33,568 nt of DNA from Candidatus Pelagibacter sp. (GCA_013823725.1 PNMQ01000004.1:1-33568); one strand, 5' to 3'. Shown: positions 9,224 to 17,625, counted from the stretch's first letter. The notes: generated from the letters alone by a model not told the origin. Numbers and translations: made by a program.

Positions 9224-9291
9224 ACAGTGCTTTTAAGAAACAAATGTGAGATATGTTTTTTTTCATTCCTAACTTTCATACAATTCGTATA

Positions 9292-9343
9292 TAGTTAATA
9301 TTATGTTAACAGATTATAATATCAAAGATAAAAGATATTACAA
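9292..9343. promoter_or_regulatory. Divergent promoter region between OPA operon and rsmA
   Basis: This AT-rich 140-nt gap separates two diverging operons. It contains ATTATAAT at 9313-9320, which reads as a perfect TATAAT -10 box on both strands. For rsmA (+) the -35 at 17-nt spacing (9292-9297) is poor (3 of 6 matches). For the OPA/ntrYX operon (-) TTGTAA at 9338-9343 lies 19 nt away, which is suboptimal. A shared -10 core serving both directions is possible but unproven. Confidence 0.3.
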
Positions 9344-9363
9344 AAATTATCGATTTCAAAAAC

Positions 9364-10209
9364 ATGCTAAATCTAAATCATATTAAATGTCAAGAAATTG
9401 TCAAAAAGTACAAACTTCTCTCTCATTCATCCTATTCCAAGTCAAAAGGTCAAAATTTTATTTTTGATGATATCTTGTTAGAAAGAATTGTTCATTTTGC
9501 CAATATACCACCTCGTTCACTTTGTTTAGAAATTGGACCTGGACCGGGTGGATTAACAAAAGAAATTCTTAAAAAAGAACCTCAAGAACTTGTTTGTATT
9601 GATACAGATATCATGATCATTCATTGTATAAGTGATGTTTTCAAAGGGTTTAATAATATTAATATTGTTCATGCCAATGCCTTGGATATTACTTTAAAAA
9701 ACACTTTTAAAGATCGTAAATTCCACATCATATCAAATTTACCCTATAATATTGGTTGCGTTTTATTAACCAATTGGATGAGAGAAATTAATCTAATTCA
9801 CGATATGACTCTCATGTTTCAAAAAGAAGTAGCAGAACGCATCGTTGCAACAACAGGAACAAAAAAATATGGCCGTCTTACCGTGCTCTGTCAGATTTTG
9901 TGCGACATTGAGTATGGGTTCGAAGTTGAAAAAGAATATTTCACACCTCAACCCAAAGTTGATTCAACAGTCATCAAACTAAAGCCTAAAGAAAACAGTG
10001 ATCAGCTTATCCCCTTAATACCTATCATAGAAAAACTAACCCATCATCTTTTTCAAAATCGTCGCAAACAAATTAAAAATGCATTCAAAGCATTGTTCCC
10101 TCTAGATTTTGAAGATGTTCTATCATCCGTTAATCTTTCCCCAACTCAGCGCCCAGAAGAAATTCCTGCACAAACTTTCCTAGACATTGCACGTAAATTA
10201 GCGGGATGA
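9364..10209 (+). CDS. rsmA: 16S rRNA dimethyladenosine transferase RsmA (KsgA)
   Basis: SAM-dependent methyltransferase that dimethylates the two adjacent adenines in the 3'-terminal helix 45 of 16S rRNA during late small-subunit assembly. The 281 residues include the entry motif KSKGQNFIFD, the SAM-binding loop EIGPGPGGLTKE (starting near residue 57), an acidic CIDTD, and the catalytic N-L-P-Y motif at residues 125-128. The C-terminal helical domain contains LFQNRRKQIKNAF, typical of the family. Length is normal. It overlaps prmC by 4 nt (ATGA), indicating translational coupling. Confidence 0.96.
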   Translation: MLNLNHIKCQEIVKKYKLLSHSSYSKSKGQNFIFDDILLERIVHFANIPPRSLCLEIGPGPGGLTKEILKKEPQELVCIDTDIMIIHCISDVFKGFNNINIVHANALDITLKNTFKDRKFHIISNLPYNIGCVLLTNWMREINLIHDMTLMFQKEVAERIVATTGTKKYGRLTVLCQILCDIEYGFEVEKEYFTPQPKVDSTVIKLKPKENSDQLIPLIPIIEKLTHHLFQNRRKQIKNAFKALFPLDFEDVLSSVNLSPTQRPEEIPAQTFLDIARKLAG

Positions 10210-11036
10210 ATTCATACTTTTCCCAATGGAGTAAAAAGCTCTCTGTAATTTATGAAAATCCAAATCAAATGATTAGATGGCTGTTGAACGATATGAATCT
10301 TGCAAGCGATGTGCTGAATGAGGATGTCCAAAGTCTTGATCAAAAAACGCAAGAAAAATTACAGCAATATTTACTGCGCTTAGAACAGCAAGAACCTCTA
10401 TCAAAAATTTTTCAATCTAAAGAATTTTATGGAAGAAATTTCAAAACAACAAAAGACACCCTAGATCCACGCTATGAAACAGAACTAATAATTGATGCTG
10501 TAAAGAAATATAAAGCACTGCCTGAATCTTTTTCTGTTCTTGAATTAGGCGTAGGTACCGGATGTGTTATTATTTCATTACTTTTGGAATTTCAAAATGC
10601 AAAAGGTTTAGGTATAGATATTTGTGGGCATGCTCTTCAAGTTGCTAAAGAAAACAAAGAAACCTGGCATATTGGTTGCCGCCTTGATTTGCAAATAAGT
10701 AATTGGTTTCAAAACATTCCTCCATCCATTTATGATATTATTATCAGCAATCCACCCTACATCGAAAATCAGTTTCCTCTTGATAAAAGCGTTGGGGCAT
10801 ACGATCCTCATTTAGCACTTTTTGGAGGAAAAGATGGCCTAGAAGCATACAAATTGATTTTCAAAAATGTAAAAGAATACATGAATGAAAAATCTATCTT
10901 TATAATAGAAATTGGCTTTAACCAATTTGAAGCCATCGCTGAGCTTGCAAAAAATAATCAGCTTTACATCATTGATATTTTAAAAGATTTCCAAAATTAT
11001 AATCGCTGCGTTTTATTGAAAACAAACAATATTTAA
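10206..11036 (+). CDS. prmC: Release-factor glutamine methyltransferase PrmC (HemK)
   Basis: Cytoplasmic methyltransferase that N5-methylates the glutamine of the GGQ motif in release factors RF1 and RF2. The 276 residues show an N-terminal helical substrate-binding domain, FYGRNFKTTKDTLDPRYETE (the family's usual 'PR.ETE' block), the SAM-binding loop LELGVGTGCVIISLL, and the catalytic NPPY at residues 182-185. The ATG lies within the rsmA stop codon region (ATGA overlap). Usually prmC sits beside prfA; here it is paired with rsmA, so the partner gene must be elsewhere. A long T-rich stretch follows the stop but has no clear hairpin. Confidence 0.95.
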   Translation: MNSYFSQWSKKLSVIYENPNQMIRWLLNDMNLASDVLNEDVQSLDQKTQEKLQQYLLRLEQQEPLSKIFQSKEFYGRNFKTTKDTLDPRYETELIIDAVKKYKALPESFSVLELGVGTGCVIISLLLEFQNAKGLGIDICGHALQVAKENKETWHIGCRLDLQISNWFQNIPPSIYDIIISNPPYIENQFPLDKSVGAYDPHLALFGGKDGLEAYKLIFKNVKEYMNEKSIFIIEIGFNQFEAIAELAKNNQLYIIDILKDFQNYNRCVLLKTNNI

Positions 11037-11118
11037 TTTTTTTTTAATTATTTTTTATTAATATGAACCCAGATAATAAATAACTATCCTAAAGTTTATT
11101 TGTATAAGGATGAATATG

Positions 11119-12105
11119 ATGAAAAATAATGTCAAATTATTATTAGCAAGCATTGCTGGAATATTAGTTTTTAACACGGCTTTTGCATCTGATAAAAAGT
11201 CAGGAAAACTTAATACTGCTCAAGGATTCGATGCCCTAGGATCAATGTTAGCCAATAGAACACTTCCAACTGTACCCCCAGCTCCCCCCACTCTTCAAAA
11301 ATCAATAAGCCCTGCAGAAAATATTAAAAATGAATTCTTTATTGAAAACACCAATAAGTCAGTTCTCATATCTGGATTATTAACCAGAGAAGGGAAAAGT
11401 TTATTATTTAAAGAAACAAAATGTGCTGAATTATATCATACTATCAATGGGTTCATCGAAACACGCTTTTCAAGCAGTGAAGCAGCAGAGAAAAGAGAAG
11501 CCATAACGCTCATTTTCTCTGAATTACTTGCAGAAATGGGACAATCACTATTCAGTTACTCCAAAGAAAGCTTCGCTGCATTAGGAGATACTTCAGGTTT
11601 AACTCGAGAAGAAATCGAAGAAAGACAAGGCATTGCAAGAAGAAATAAAATAGCAGCAAATGGAAAATCTATTTTCGGTTCACAAACCCCATCAAACCCA
11701 GAAGCTCAAGCAGCCGACCAAAAAAAATTGGCACAGAAAATGCAAAAACGGAAGGAAATGCAAGAACGAATGGAAAAGCAAGCATTAATGGCACAATCAA
11801 CAACTCCAGAAGATAGAAGTGCTGCTAGCGGAGTCTCTCCTTCTAATTCCCAAAGCATAGAGGGATCTGGTAGCGTAGCCTTCTTACCATTTCCAGTAAC
11901 TCTAAAATCTACTCCAAATAAAGCAAATAGATATAGCACATCAAGTGTTACTTCAAATGACACATCGAATGGTTTCTCATCTGCTCATTCCAGCTTATCA
12001 CGTATGTCGAATTCTTCAAGTGCTAGAACATCACCGGAATTCAGAACCCCGACTCCGAAATTAAACACCCCAACTACAGAACTAACTATTGACGATCTGA
12101 TGTAA
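11119..12105 (+). CDS. Secreted low-complexity protein of unknown function
   Basis: I do not recognise a family. The best ribosome site, AAGGA at 11106-11110, overlaps the first ATG (11110), so that ATG is unlikely; ATG at 11116 or 11119 has proper 5-8 nt spacing, and 11119 is chosen here. The product (about 328 residues) begins with a signal peptide: KNNVK, a hydrophobic core LLLASIAGILVF, and NTAFA as a probable cleavage site. Then come a proline run (TVPPAPPT), a mixed helical section, a charged coiled-coil-like section rich in K/E/Q/M (about residues 200-220), and a long Ser/Thr/Pro-rich tail ending TIDDLM. No catalytic motif is seen. Composition and export signal suggest a periplasmic, surface or secreted host-interaction protein, but that is inference. 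It is monocistronic, ending before a clear terminator. Confidence 0.75.
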   Translation: MKNNVKLLLASIAGILVFNTAFASDKKSGKLNTAQGFDALGSMLANRTLPTVPPAPPTLQKSISPAENIKNEFFIENTNKSVLISGLLTREGKSLLFKETKCAELYHTINGFIETRFSSSEAAEKREAITLIFSELLAEMGQSLFSYSKESFAALGDTSGLTREEIEERQGIARRNKIAANGKSIFGSQTPSNPEAQAADQKKLAQKMQKRKEMQERMEKQALMAQSTTPEDRSAASGVSPSNSQSIEGSGSVAFLPFPVTLKSTPNKANRYSTSSVTSNDTSNGFSSAHSSLSRMSNSSSARTSPEFRTPTPKLNTPTTELTIDDLM

Positions 12106-12150
12106 TCTTTTTGATATTCAAAATTTCTCATTAATATAACTTAAATCAAA

Positions 12151-12188
12151 ATGAACTTGCTCAGAACTTGACAAGTTCATTTTTTTTC
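12151..12188 (+). terminator. Rho-independent terminator after the secreted-protein gene
   Basis: A perfect 9-bp inverted repeat, ATGAACTTG (12151-12159) and CAAGTTCAT (12172-12180) with a 12-nt loop, is followed at once by an uninterrupted run of Ts on the + strand (12181-12187). It separates the secreted-protein gene from atpC. Confidence 0.8.
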
Positions 12189-12229
12189 TTTACTTTTTTA
12201 AATACAAGTTTAAATTAAAAAATAATATT

Positions 12230-12481
12230 TTGAATTCTTTTCAAGTTGAAATTAGAACTAAAGACGAAACTCTTTATCAAGGTTCTGCAAAGCAGGTTCA
12301 ATTAAAATCTATGGATGGATGCATAGGGATTACAACCAATACCACCCACCTATTAGGCGTCTTATTGCCCTGCAATATCAGCATCGTAACAGACTCTGAA
12401 AATGCACCATCTTATTCTTTTGTATGTTTTTCTGGTTTTTACTTAAAATGTGATACACTCTTAAAAATAATACTTCAGTAA
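12230..12481 (+). CDS. atpC: F-type ATP synthase epsilon subunit, short form
   Basis: A small 83-residue protein that matches the N-terminal beta-sandwich of the F1 epsilon subunit: FQVEIRTKDETLYQGSAKQV aligns with the epsilon opening strands, followed by a DGCIGI turn, THLLGVLLPCNISIV, and a final FVCFSGFYLKCD strand. The usual C-terminal helical hairpin (giving about 130-140 residues) is absent; the protein stops just after the sandwich. Short epsilons are known in some alphaproteobacteria. The start is TTG, with no ATG or clear ribosome site upstream. The gene is not beside atpAGD but heads a group with rsfS and rlmH. An ORF of degraded function is possible, though the frame is intact. Confidence 0.72.
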   Translation: MNSFQVEIRTKDETLYQGSAKQVQLKSMDGCIGITTNTTHLLGVLLPCNISIVTDSENAPSYSFVCFSGFYLKCDTLLKIILQ

Positions 12482-12496
12482 AGGCCACCCTGTTCT

Positions 12497-12883
12497 ATGT
12501 CTCAAATTTTCGATCAGTTTTTAAAAATTGTTATTCCTGCTGCTCTTGATAAAAAAGGATCAGATATTTCCGTTATCAATCTAGAAAACCAAAGCTCTTT
12601 CGCAGATGGTATGGTTATTATTTCAGGAACATCCAATAGACATATTCACACTCTTGCAACAAGCATACAAAAAGAATTGTCTCTCAAAGGCATAATATCA
12701 AGGCTTGAAGGCCTTACCAGTTGTGATTGGGTTCTTGTAGACTCTTCAGATGGAATCGTTCACATTTTTAAACCAGATATTCGTGAATTTTATAACATCG
12801 AAGGTATGTGGTCTTCCTTCGTAACAAAAATCAATCCAGATGATTATGAACAAAAAAACAATATTCTAAGCGGAGACGAATAA
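12497..12883 (+). CDS. rsfS: Ribosomal silencing factor RsfS
   Basis: RsfS binds ribosomal protein uL14 on the large subunit and blocks joining with the small subunit when nutrients are scarce. The 128 residues show the family pattern: AALDKKGSDISVINL, then SFADGMVIISGTSNRHI, a basic/helical middle, and the hallmark W(V)LVDSSDGIVHIF followed by REFYNIEGMWS. Length is slightly above the usual 105-120. It lies 15 nt after atpC and its 3' end carries the presumed ribosome site of rlmH. Confidence 0.93.
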   Translation: MSQIFDQFLKIVIPAALDKKGSDISVINLENQSSFADGMVIISGTSNRHIHTLATSIQKELSLKGIISRLEGLTSCDWVLVDSSDGIVHIFKPDIREFYNIEGMWSSFVTKINPDDYEQKNNILSGDE

Positions 12884-12884
12884 A

Positions 12885-13328
12885 CTGCTTAAAACTGTTA
12901 AACTTTGGGCGGTATCTTCCATTCATCATACTGATGAAGGAAAACTATTTCAAGAATACACCAAACGATTTCGTTTCAATTTTGATCAGATTGAGATTAA
13001 AGATCACAACAACACAACGAGTGATCTTCTAAAATTAATCAAAAAGATGACACCCTCAGAGCAATTAATTTTATTAGATGAGCATGGGAAAGAAAATACA
13101 ACTTTTGATTTTTGCGAATTTCTTAATAAAATAAGTCAGAACAACCAAACACCTGTGTTTTTAATAGGTGGCCACAATGGACACCATCCTGATATTAAAA
13201 AATGCGCCCATCATGTTATGTCGCTCAGTAAAATGACTTTACCTCATCTTTTAGCACGAGTTTTCCTGGTTGAACAATTGTACAGATGTCAGCAGATCTT
13301 CTTGAATCACCCTTATCACAGGCAGTAA
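12885..13328 (+). CDS. rlmH: 23S rRNA (pseudouridine-1915) methyltransferase RlmH, CTG start
   Basis: SPOUT-family enzyme that N3-methylates pseudouridine 1915 in helix 69 of 23S rRNA. The C-terminal half is unmistakable: FLIGGHNGH, LSKMTLPHLLARVFLVEQLYR and the terminal NHPYHR. The first ATG in frame (13047) would give only 93 residues and remove the first strands. The frame is open upstream to 12870 and encodes TVKLWAVSS, a match to the family N-terminus (E. coli MKLQLVAVG, from memory), and EYTKRF, so the gene must begin earlier. No ATG, GTG or TTG exists in that stretch. CTG at 12885 lies 9 nt after GGAG (12872-12875) and 1 nt after the rsfS stop, giving 147 residues, close to the usual 155. 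Coupled translation from rsfS is likely. Confidence 0.9.
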   Translation: MLKTVKLWAVSSIHHTDEGKLFQEYTKRFRFNFDQIEIKDHNNTTSDLLKLIKKMTPSEQLILLDEHGKENTTFDFCEFLNKISQNNQTPVFLIGGHNGHHPDIKKCAHHVMSLSKMTLPHLLARVFLVEQLYRCQQIFLNHPYHRQ

Positions 13329-13342
13329 GGGCGATCCAATTT

Positions 13343-14776
13343 TCAATGTGATTCAGTTTTAATATCGATGATTCGCAAAACATTTGTTGCACCTGATTGA
13401 CCAAAAGGGACACCAGCTGTAACAATAACCTGATCACCGTCTTTAGCAAATTCATGTCGAACTGATTCATAATGAGCCAACATTACCACCTGTGTAAAAT
13501 TAGACAAATCTTCCACAAGTATTGCATGAACACCCCACACTAAAGCCATTCGCCGTGCAGTTGCTTGAACAGGAGTTAAAGACAGTATCGGCAAAAGTGG
13601 CTTTTCTCTGGAAACGCGTAATGTGGTGAATCCACTTTCTGAAAATGTAACGATACAAGATACATTAATTGTTTTTGAAACTTGGTGCACAGCTGCAGCG
13701 ATAGAATCTGTAACCGTTTGAGGGCGATCATCATGAATGTCGTGTGCAATTTTACGATAATAGGGATCTGCTTCAACGCGTTGGATTATTTTATCCATCA
13801 TAGATACCGCCTCTACTGGGTACTGTCCTGAAGCAGATTCGGCTGATAACATAACTGCATCTGATCCATCATAGATTGCTGTTGCGACATCGGAAGCTTC
13901 TGCTCTTGTTGGGGTTGGATGATTAATCATAGATTCTAACATCTGCGTTGCAACAATAACGGGCCTACCCAAACGACGGCAATGACGTATAATTTCTTTT
14001 TGAAGTACGGGAACCTCTTCACAAGGAAGCTCTACACCAAGATCACCACGAGCAATCATAATACCATCTGACAATTCAATAATCTTGTCTAAAGATTGAA
14101 ATACGAGCGGTTTCTCAAGCTTACTGATAATCCAAGCTTTGTCACCAATATACTCTTTGGCTTCTAAAACATCTTCCGGTTTTTGAACAAAAGAAAGTGC
14201 TATAAAATCAAGATTATGATCTAAAGCAAATAGAATATCTTCTTTATCTTTTTCTGTTATTGCGGATATCGGCAACAGAATATTCGGTACATTCAGACCT
14301 TTTCTATTTGACAATATGCCACCTACAATAACTTTAGTTTCTGCAGACTGATCTGAACATCTTTCAACTTCTAAAACAATTTTTCCGTCATCTAAAAGAA
14401 GACGCGTTCCTTTTTCAAGGCCCTTAAAAATTTCTGGATGTGGTAGATTAACACGACTATGAGATCCGGGTTCTTTTGAAAGATCTAATCGAAATTTTTG
14501 CCCCTGAGATAAGAAAATCTTTCCATCTTCGAACACGCCGACCCTTAGTTTAGGACCTTGTAAATCCCCAATAATACCTATGGGTTTGCTATATTTTTTT
14601 TCAATATTTCGAATAGCATTAATTCTGTGTAGATGATCTTCCTTTGTTCCATGAGAAAAATTTAATCTAAAAAGATCTGCGCCTTTTAAAAAAAGATTTT
14701 CTATTATTTTTTCATCATGAGAAGTAGGGCCTAAAGTGGCTACGACTTTCGCATATCTAGAACGCTTTATCATCAA
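13343..14776 (-). CDS. pyk: Pyruvate kinase
   Basis: Glycolytic enzyme converting phosphoenolpyruvate and ADP to pyruvate and ATP in the cytoplasm. The 477 residues include VVATLGPTS at the start, RLNFSHG, GDLQGPKLRVG, the metal-binding and catalytic region IISKLEKP, DGIMIARGDLGVELP, ATQMLESM and PTRAEASDVATAIYDGSDAVMLSAESA. The C-terminal allosteric domain is present (VTFSESGFTTLRVSREKP to the end). A ribosome site, AGAGGG, sits just upstream of two adjacent ATG codons (14776 and 14773); the second has the better spacing. It is convergent with rlmH (14 nt apart). An intact pyk shows that at least the last step of glycolysis is kept. Confidence 0.97.
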   Translation of the reverse strand: MMIKRSRYAKVVATLGPTSHDEKIIENLFLKGADLFRLNFSHGTKEDHLHRINAIRNIEKKYSKPIGIIGDLQGPKLRVGVFEDGKIFLSQGQKFRLDLSKEPGSHSRVNLPHPEIFKGLEKGTRLLLDDGKIVLEVERCSDQSAETKVIVGGILSNRKGLNVPNILLPISAITEKDKEDILFALDHNLDFIALSFVQKPEDVLEAKEYIGDKAWIISKLEKPLVFQSLDKIIELSDGIMIARGDLGVELPCEEVPVLQKEIIRHCRRLGRPVIVATQMLESMINHPTPTRAEASDVATAIYDGSDAVMLSAESASGQYPVEAVSMMDKIIQRVEADPYYRKIAHDIHDDRPQTVTDSIAAAVHQVSKTINVSCIVTFSESGFTTLRVSREKPLLPILSLTPVQATARRMALVWGVHAILVEDLSNFTQVVMLAHYESVRHEFAKDGDQVIVTAGVPFGQSGATNVLRIIDIKTESH

Positions 14777-15077
14777 TCCCTCTAACTATAATAGTTGTCA
14801 TTTTTTTTGTTTTGATACTCTAATATATCTACGTTGACATAGATTGCTTTGCCTGTGAACAAAAATATATATCTTAAAATAAGCTTTCTACTCATTGTAG
14901 CACATCTAAAATATAAGACATTTTTAAATCTGCTGTTTTGAATTAAAGTTTTCATCTCTTATTTTGACATATCTTAACTTCATGTATAGAATAAAAATCA
15001 GCGTTTTATCAACTGCTCTGGGTTTATCATATCTTACATTTTCCAATTCACAAAAATGACTTTTATTCTATTTTCTT
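14777..15077. other. Intergenic region between pyk and the nagZ-like gene
   Basis: About 300 nt of AT-rich sequence between diverging genes. The only convincing element is the + strand promoter at 14964-14992. I see no RNA gene, no riboswitch-like fold and no open frame that looks coding. A clean pyk promoter was not found; a TATTAT hexamer lies close to its start on the minus strand, but no -35 is evident. Confidence 0.5.
14964..14992 (+). promoter_or_regulatory. Sigma-70-type promoter for the nagZ-like gene
   Basis: TTGACA at 14964-14969 and TAGAAT at 14987-14992 are separated by exactly 17 nt, giving 6/6 and 5/6 matches to the consensus. Transcription should begin near base 15000, about 80 nt before the nagZ-like reading frame. 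This is the best promoter match in the window. Confidence 0.65.
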
Positions 15078-16246
15078 TTGGCATTGTCCCAAAACGGCCA
15101 AGCACGCAACACAAAGTCTCCATTTAAAAAAAAGATAACTAGAAACAAGTGCCTATCAAGAATATCATTACAAGAAAAAATCGGACAAATGCTTATTGTA
15201 GGCTTTCATGGAACTTCATCTTCTGATCGTTTGGTCAAAAGATTACGTCATCAAATGGAAAAAGGGCTTGTCTCAGGATGCATCTATTTCAAAGAAAACA
15301 TACAAAATAAAACACAATATCTTTCTCTAAGCACCTTTCTGACACAGTCAAAGTCAAAACATAAGCTTCTTTTTGCAGCAGATCTTGAAGGAGGAAAAGT
15401 AAATAGATTCAAAAACATAGAAGGATTAGGTGAAGATTTATTTTTAAGTCCATTTTCCGTAGCGCAAAAATATAAAAACACAAGCATTGAAAAATATAAT
15501 TATGGACAGATCAAAGATTACTACAGCGACATCGCAGCAAAAATCAAAGGCTTAAAAATTAATTATAATTTGCACCAACTGTTGATGTTCACGACCCCGA
15601 TTGTCCCGTTATAGGTAAATTCGGAAGAGCCTTTTCAAAGTCTTCTGCAGAAGTAACAGCATTTGCCAGCATTTTCATGCAAGCTATGCACGAACATAAT
15701 ATTTTATGTTGTATCAAACATTATCCTGGTCATGGACGATCTAAAGAAGATTCACATGTTGGTTTTGTAGATGTGACACCCTTTCATAAAAATGATGAAT
15801 TAGTCCCCTATCAAATACTTACAAGACCCCGGCATGGCTCTAACGATGTGGACAGCATCATGTTAAGTCACGTTATACATAAAAGGATAGACCCTCGTCA
15901 TCCAACTTCTCTTTCTCCCATTCATGTTGCCAACATTAGAAAACATTATAATGGTGTTATTGTTAGCGATGATATGATAATGGGGGCAATTTTGAAAAGG
16001 AATCCTGACTGGAGAAAAGCCTTAGCAGACGGCATTGTTCAAGCTATCAATGCTGGAGTAAATATCGTTATTATCTCCGACATGCCTTACGCATCTAAAG
16101 ATATAAAAAAATATCCCCCCATTAAAAACTTAGTCGATTTTTTTCATCGAACCGTTCAAAATGCAATTAGAAATAATAAAATTGATCTTCAAAAAATTGA
16201 TGATAGTTTCACGAGAATCATCAACATGAAAAAGAAACTGGCATAA
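15078..16246 (+). pseudogene. nagZ: GH3 beta-N-acetylhexosaminidase (NagZ-like), frameshifted
   Basis: NagZ removes N-acetylglucosamine from muropeptides during peptidoglycan recycling. Two frames together encode one GH3 domain. The first (to a TAG near 15612) has ISLQEKIGQMLIVGFHG and LLFAADLEGGKVNRF. The second has KHYPGHG followed by EDSH (the His/Asp pair of NagZ), a SDDMIMGAI nucleophile block, and AGVNIVIIS. The switch lies at about 15562-15571: frame 0 gives KINYNLHQLL, while reading from GCA 15572 in the other frame gives APTVDVHDPDCPVIG, then GRAF, the expected continuation (INYNLAP..DV). One base is therefore missing in TATAATTT. Restored length is about 389 residues, longer than typical NagZ (about 340). 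The TTG start is doubtful; ATG 15056, one T out of frame, would add a signal-peptide-like MTFILFS. It may be a decaying gene or a sequence error. Confidence 0.8.
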
Positions 16247-16264
16247 TTTTATTACCATGCTAAT

Positions 16265-17434
16265 TCATCCCCCCTTTTTACATTTATAAGAATCCAAACC
16301 GTAATAATCACATATAGGATTCCATCCGGAATAGACCCCAACCAATACACTTAATATACTTACTCCAACGATCCATGGTGTTTTTGCGTCTGGAACACCT
16401 AAAGTGTATATCATATTAACAGGAGCAATAGAAATCATGCTTAAAGCCCTTAGAATATAGAATTTTCTACTGCCTTCTTCTAGTGTATGTGTATTGTTTT
16501 TTATTCCCTTATAATATTGATAACACCCTTTTAAAGGATCGTACAAAGCACAGCCTCCATAAATTAATTCTGCCGATCCAAATAAGATTAAAAGTGCAGA
16601 TTCTATTTGTGAAGGGAGATGCTTTTGTAAAGAATAAGTCGAACCACCTCTCACAATATGCCAAATTCCAATATTAAAGAATTGCTGTAAGCGAGATCTT
16701 TCTAATTTTTTTTGATTTAATAGCACTATTTCCTCTAAAGAAAGTGCTTTAAAAGCAGAATTTTCATTCGGTAGAAATTTAACACAGTAAGGGACCGTTT
16801 TCAAAATTGAATATGCCGAATATGAACTTGATGCCAAACCAACAAAACATTGCTGTGCACCAAAGAGTAACGTAAAAGGTGACAATGGATCATGAGGTGC
16901 GGCCAATGAAAACAAAATACCTTCTATCCCTCCTAAACAAGAACCTAAACCTGTTACAGCATAATTTTTTGCAGTACTGATTTCCGACTCTCTTTGAAAC
17001 ATATCAAGATCCTCAACATCTTCCTTTTTTTGTAAACAATAAGAATAGATAGGTTCTATTATTAAACTCATTCCATAAACAATACGAATTAAAGCAACTA
17101 GCTGTAATGCCTGACCAAAATAATTACGATATTGGGCATCAGCAATTTGTATCAGGGCTACAGCACGTATGACTGAAGCAAAACCAGAGAATAGAAATTG
17201 TTTTCTGCGAGCAGTTTCGTTATCTTGTTGCATAGTAAGTATTTTCTTCCTATTGTTTTGGTCAAATTCAACATCAAAAGATTGTTCGACCTTTGGTTGA
17301 TGAACGCCCCCTAGGGAGGAATCAAATATTGATTCAAGATTTTCCTGATCAAAAGGGTAGACCGTTGCTATAGCAAGATTTGATACAGTTATACTCAAAA
17401 ATATCAAAGTAAATAGGATTTTAATTTTTTTCAT
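16265..17434 (-). CDS. Secreted or membrane protein of unknown function
   Basis: I recognise no family. The 389-residue product starts with a classic signal peptide (KKIK, then LFTLIFLSITVSNLAIA, with a probable cut before TVYPF). After about 70 polar residues it contains repeated moderately hydrophobic, glycine- and tyrosine-rich helices (around AVALIQIADAQYRNYFGQALQLVALIR, then GLGSCLGGIEGILFSLAA, and similar units later). The unit of two helices plus a Tyr-rich turn seems to recur (for example GGIEGILFSLAA, RGGSTYSLQKHL and AELIYGGCALYDPLKG). This suggests an internally repetitive polytopic membrane protein. It ends with a lysine/cysteine-rich tail (YKCKKGG). It is transcribed alone, diverging from the CZB gene. 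No enzymatic motif is visible. Confidence 0.7.
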   Translation of the reverse strand: MKKIKILFTLIFLSITVSNLAIATVYPFDQENLESIFDSSLGGVHQPKVEQSFDVEFDQNNRKKILTMQQDNETARRKQFLFSGFASVIRAVALIQIADAQYRNYFGQALQLVALIRIVYGMSLIIEPIYSYCLQKKEDVEDLDMFQRESEISTAKNYAVTGLGSCLGGIEGILFSLAAPHDPLSPFTLLFGAQQCFVGLASSSYSAYSILKTVPYCVKFLPNENSAFKALSLEEIVLLNQKKLERSRLQQFFNIGIWHIVRGGSTYSLQKHLPSQIESALLILFGSAELIYGGCALYDPLKGCYQYYKGIKNNTHTLEEGSRKFYILRALSMISIAPVNMIYTLGVPDAKTPWIVGVSILSVLVGVYSGWNPICDYYGLDSYKCKKGG

Positions 17435-17625
17435 TTTAAATCATTTCATAAATTTAACTTATTTTAAAAACTAATATATGATTATGTCCAAAAAAATTCC
17501 ATACTTATTACAATCAATTTGAAATATTAAACAAAAATATTGATAAAATTTGATATTAAATTCATCATTCATTAATTTGATCATTATTATAATAGAGAAA
17601 TAAATCAACCAAATAGATTTCAACT

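Noticed and set aside
13310-13331. CCCTTA/TAAGGG inverted repeat at the end of rlmH
   Set aside because: Only a 6-bp stem with a 10-nt loop and no T-run on either side, so a terminator call is not supported.
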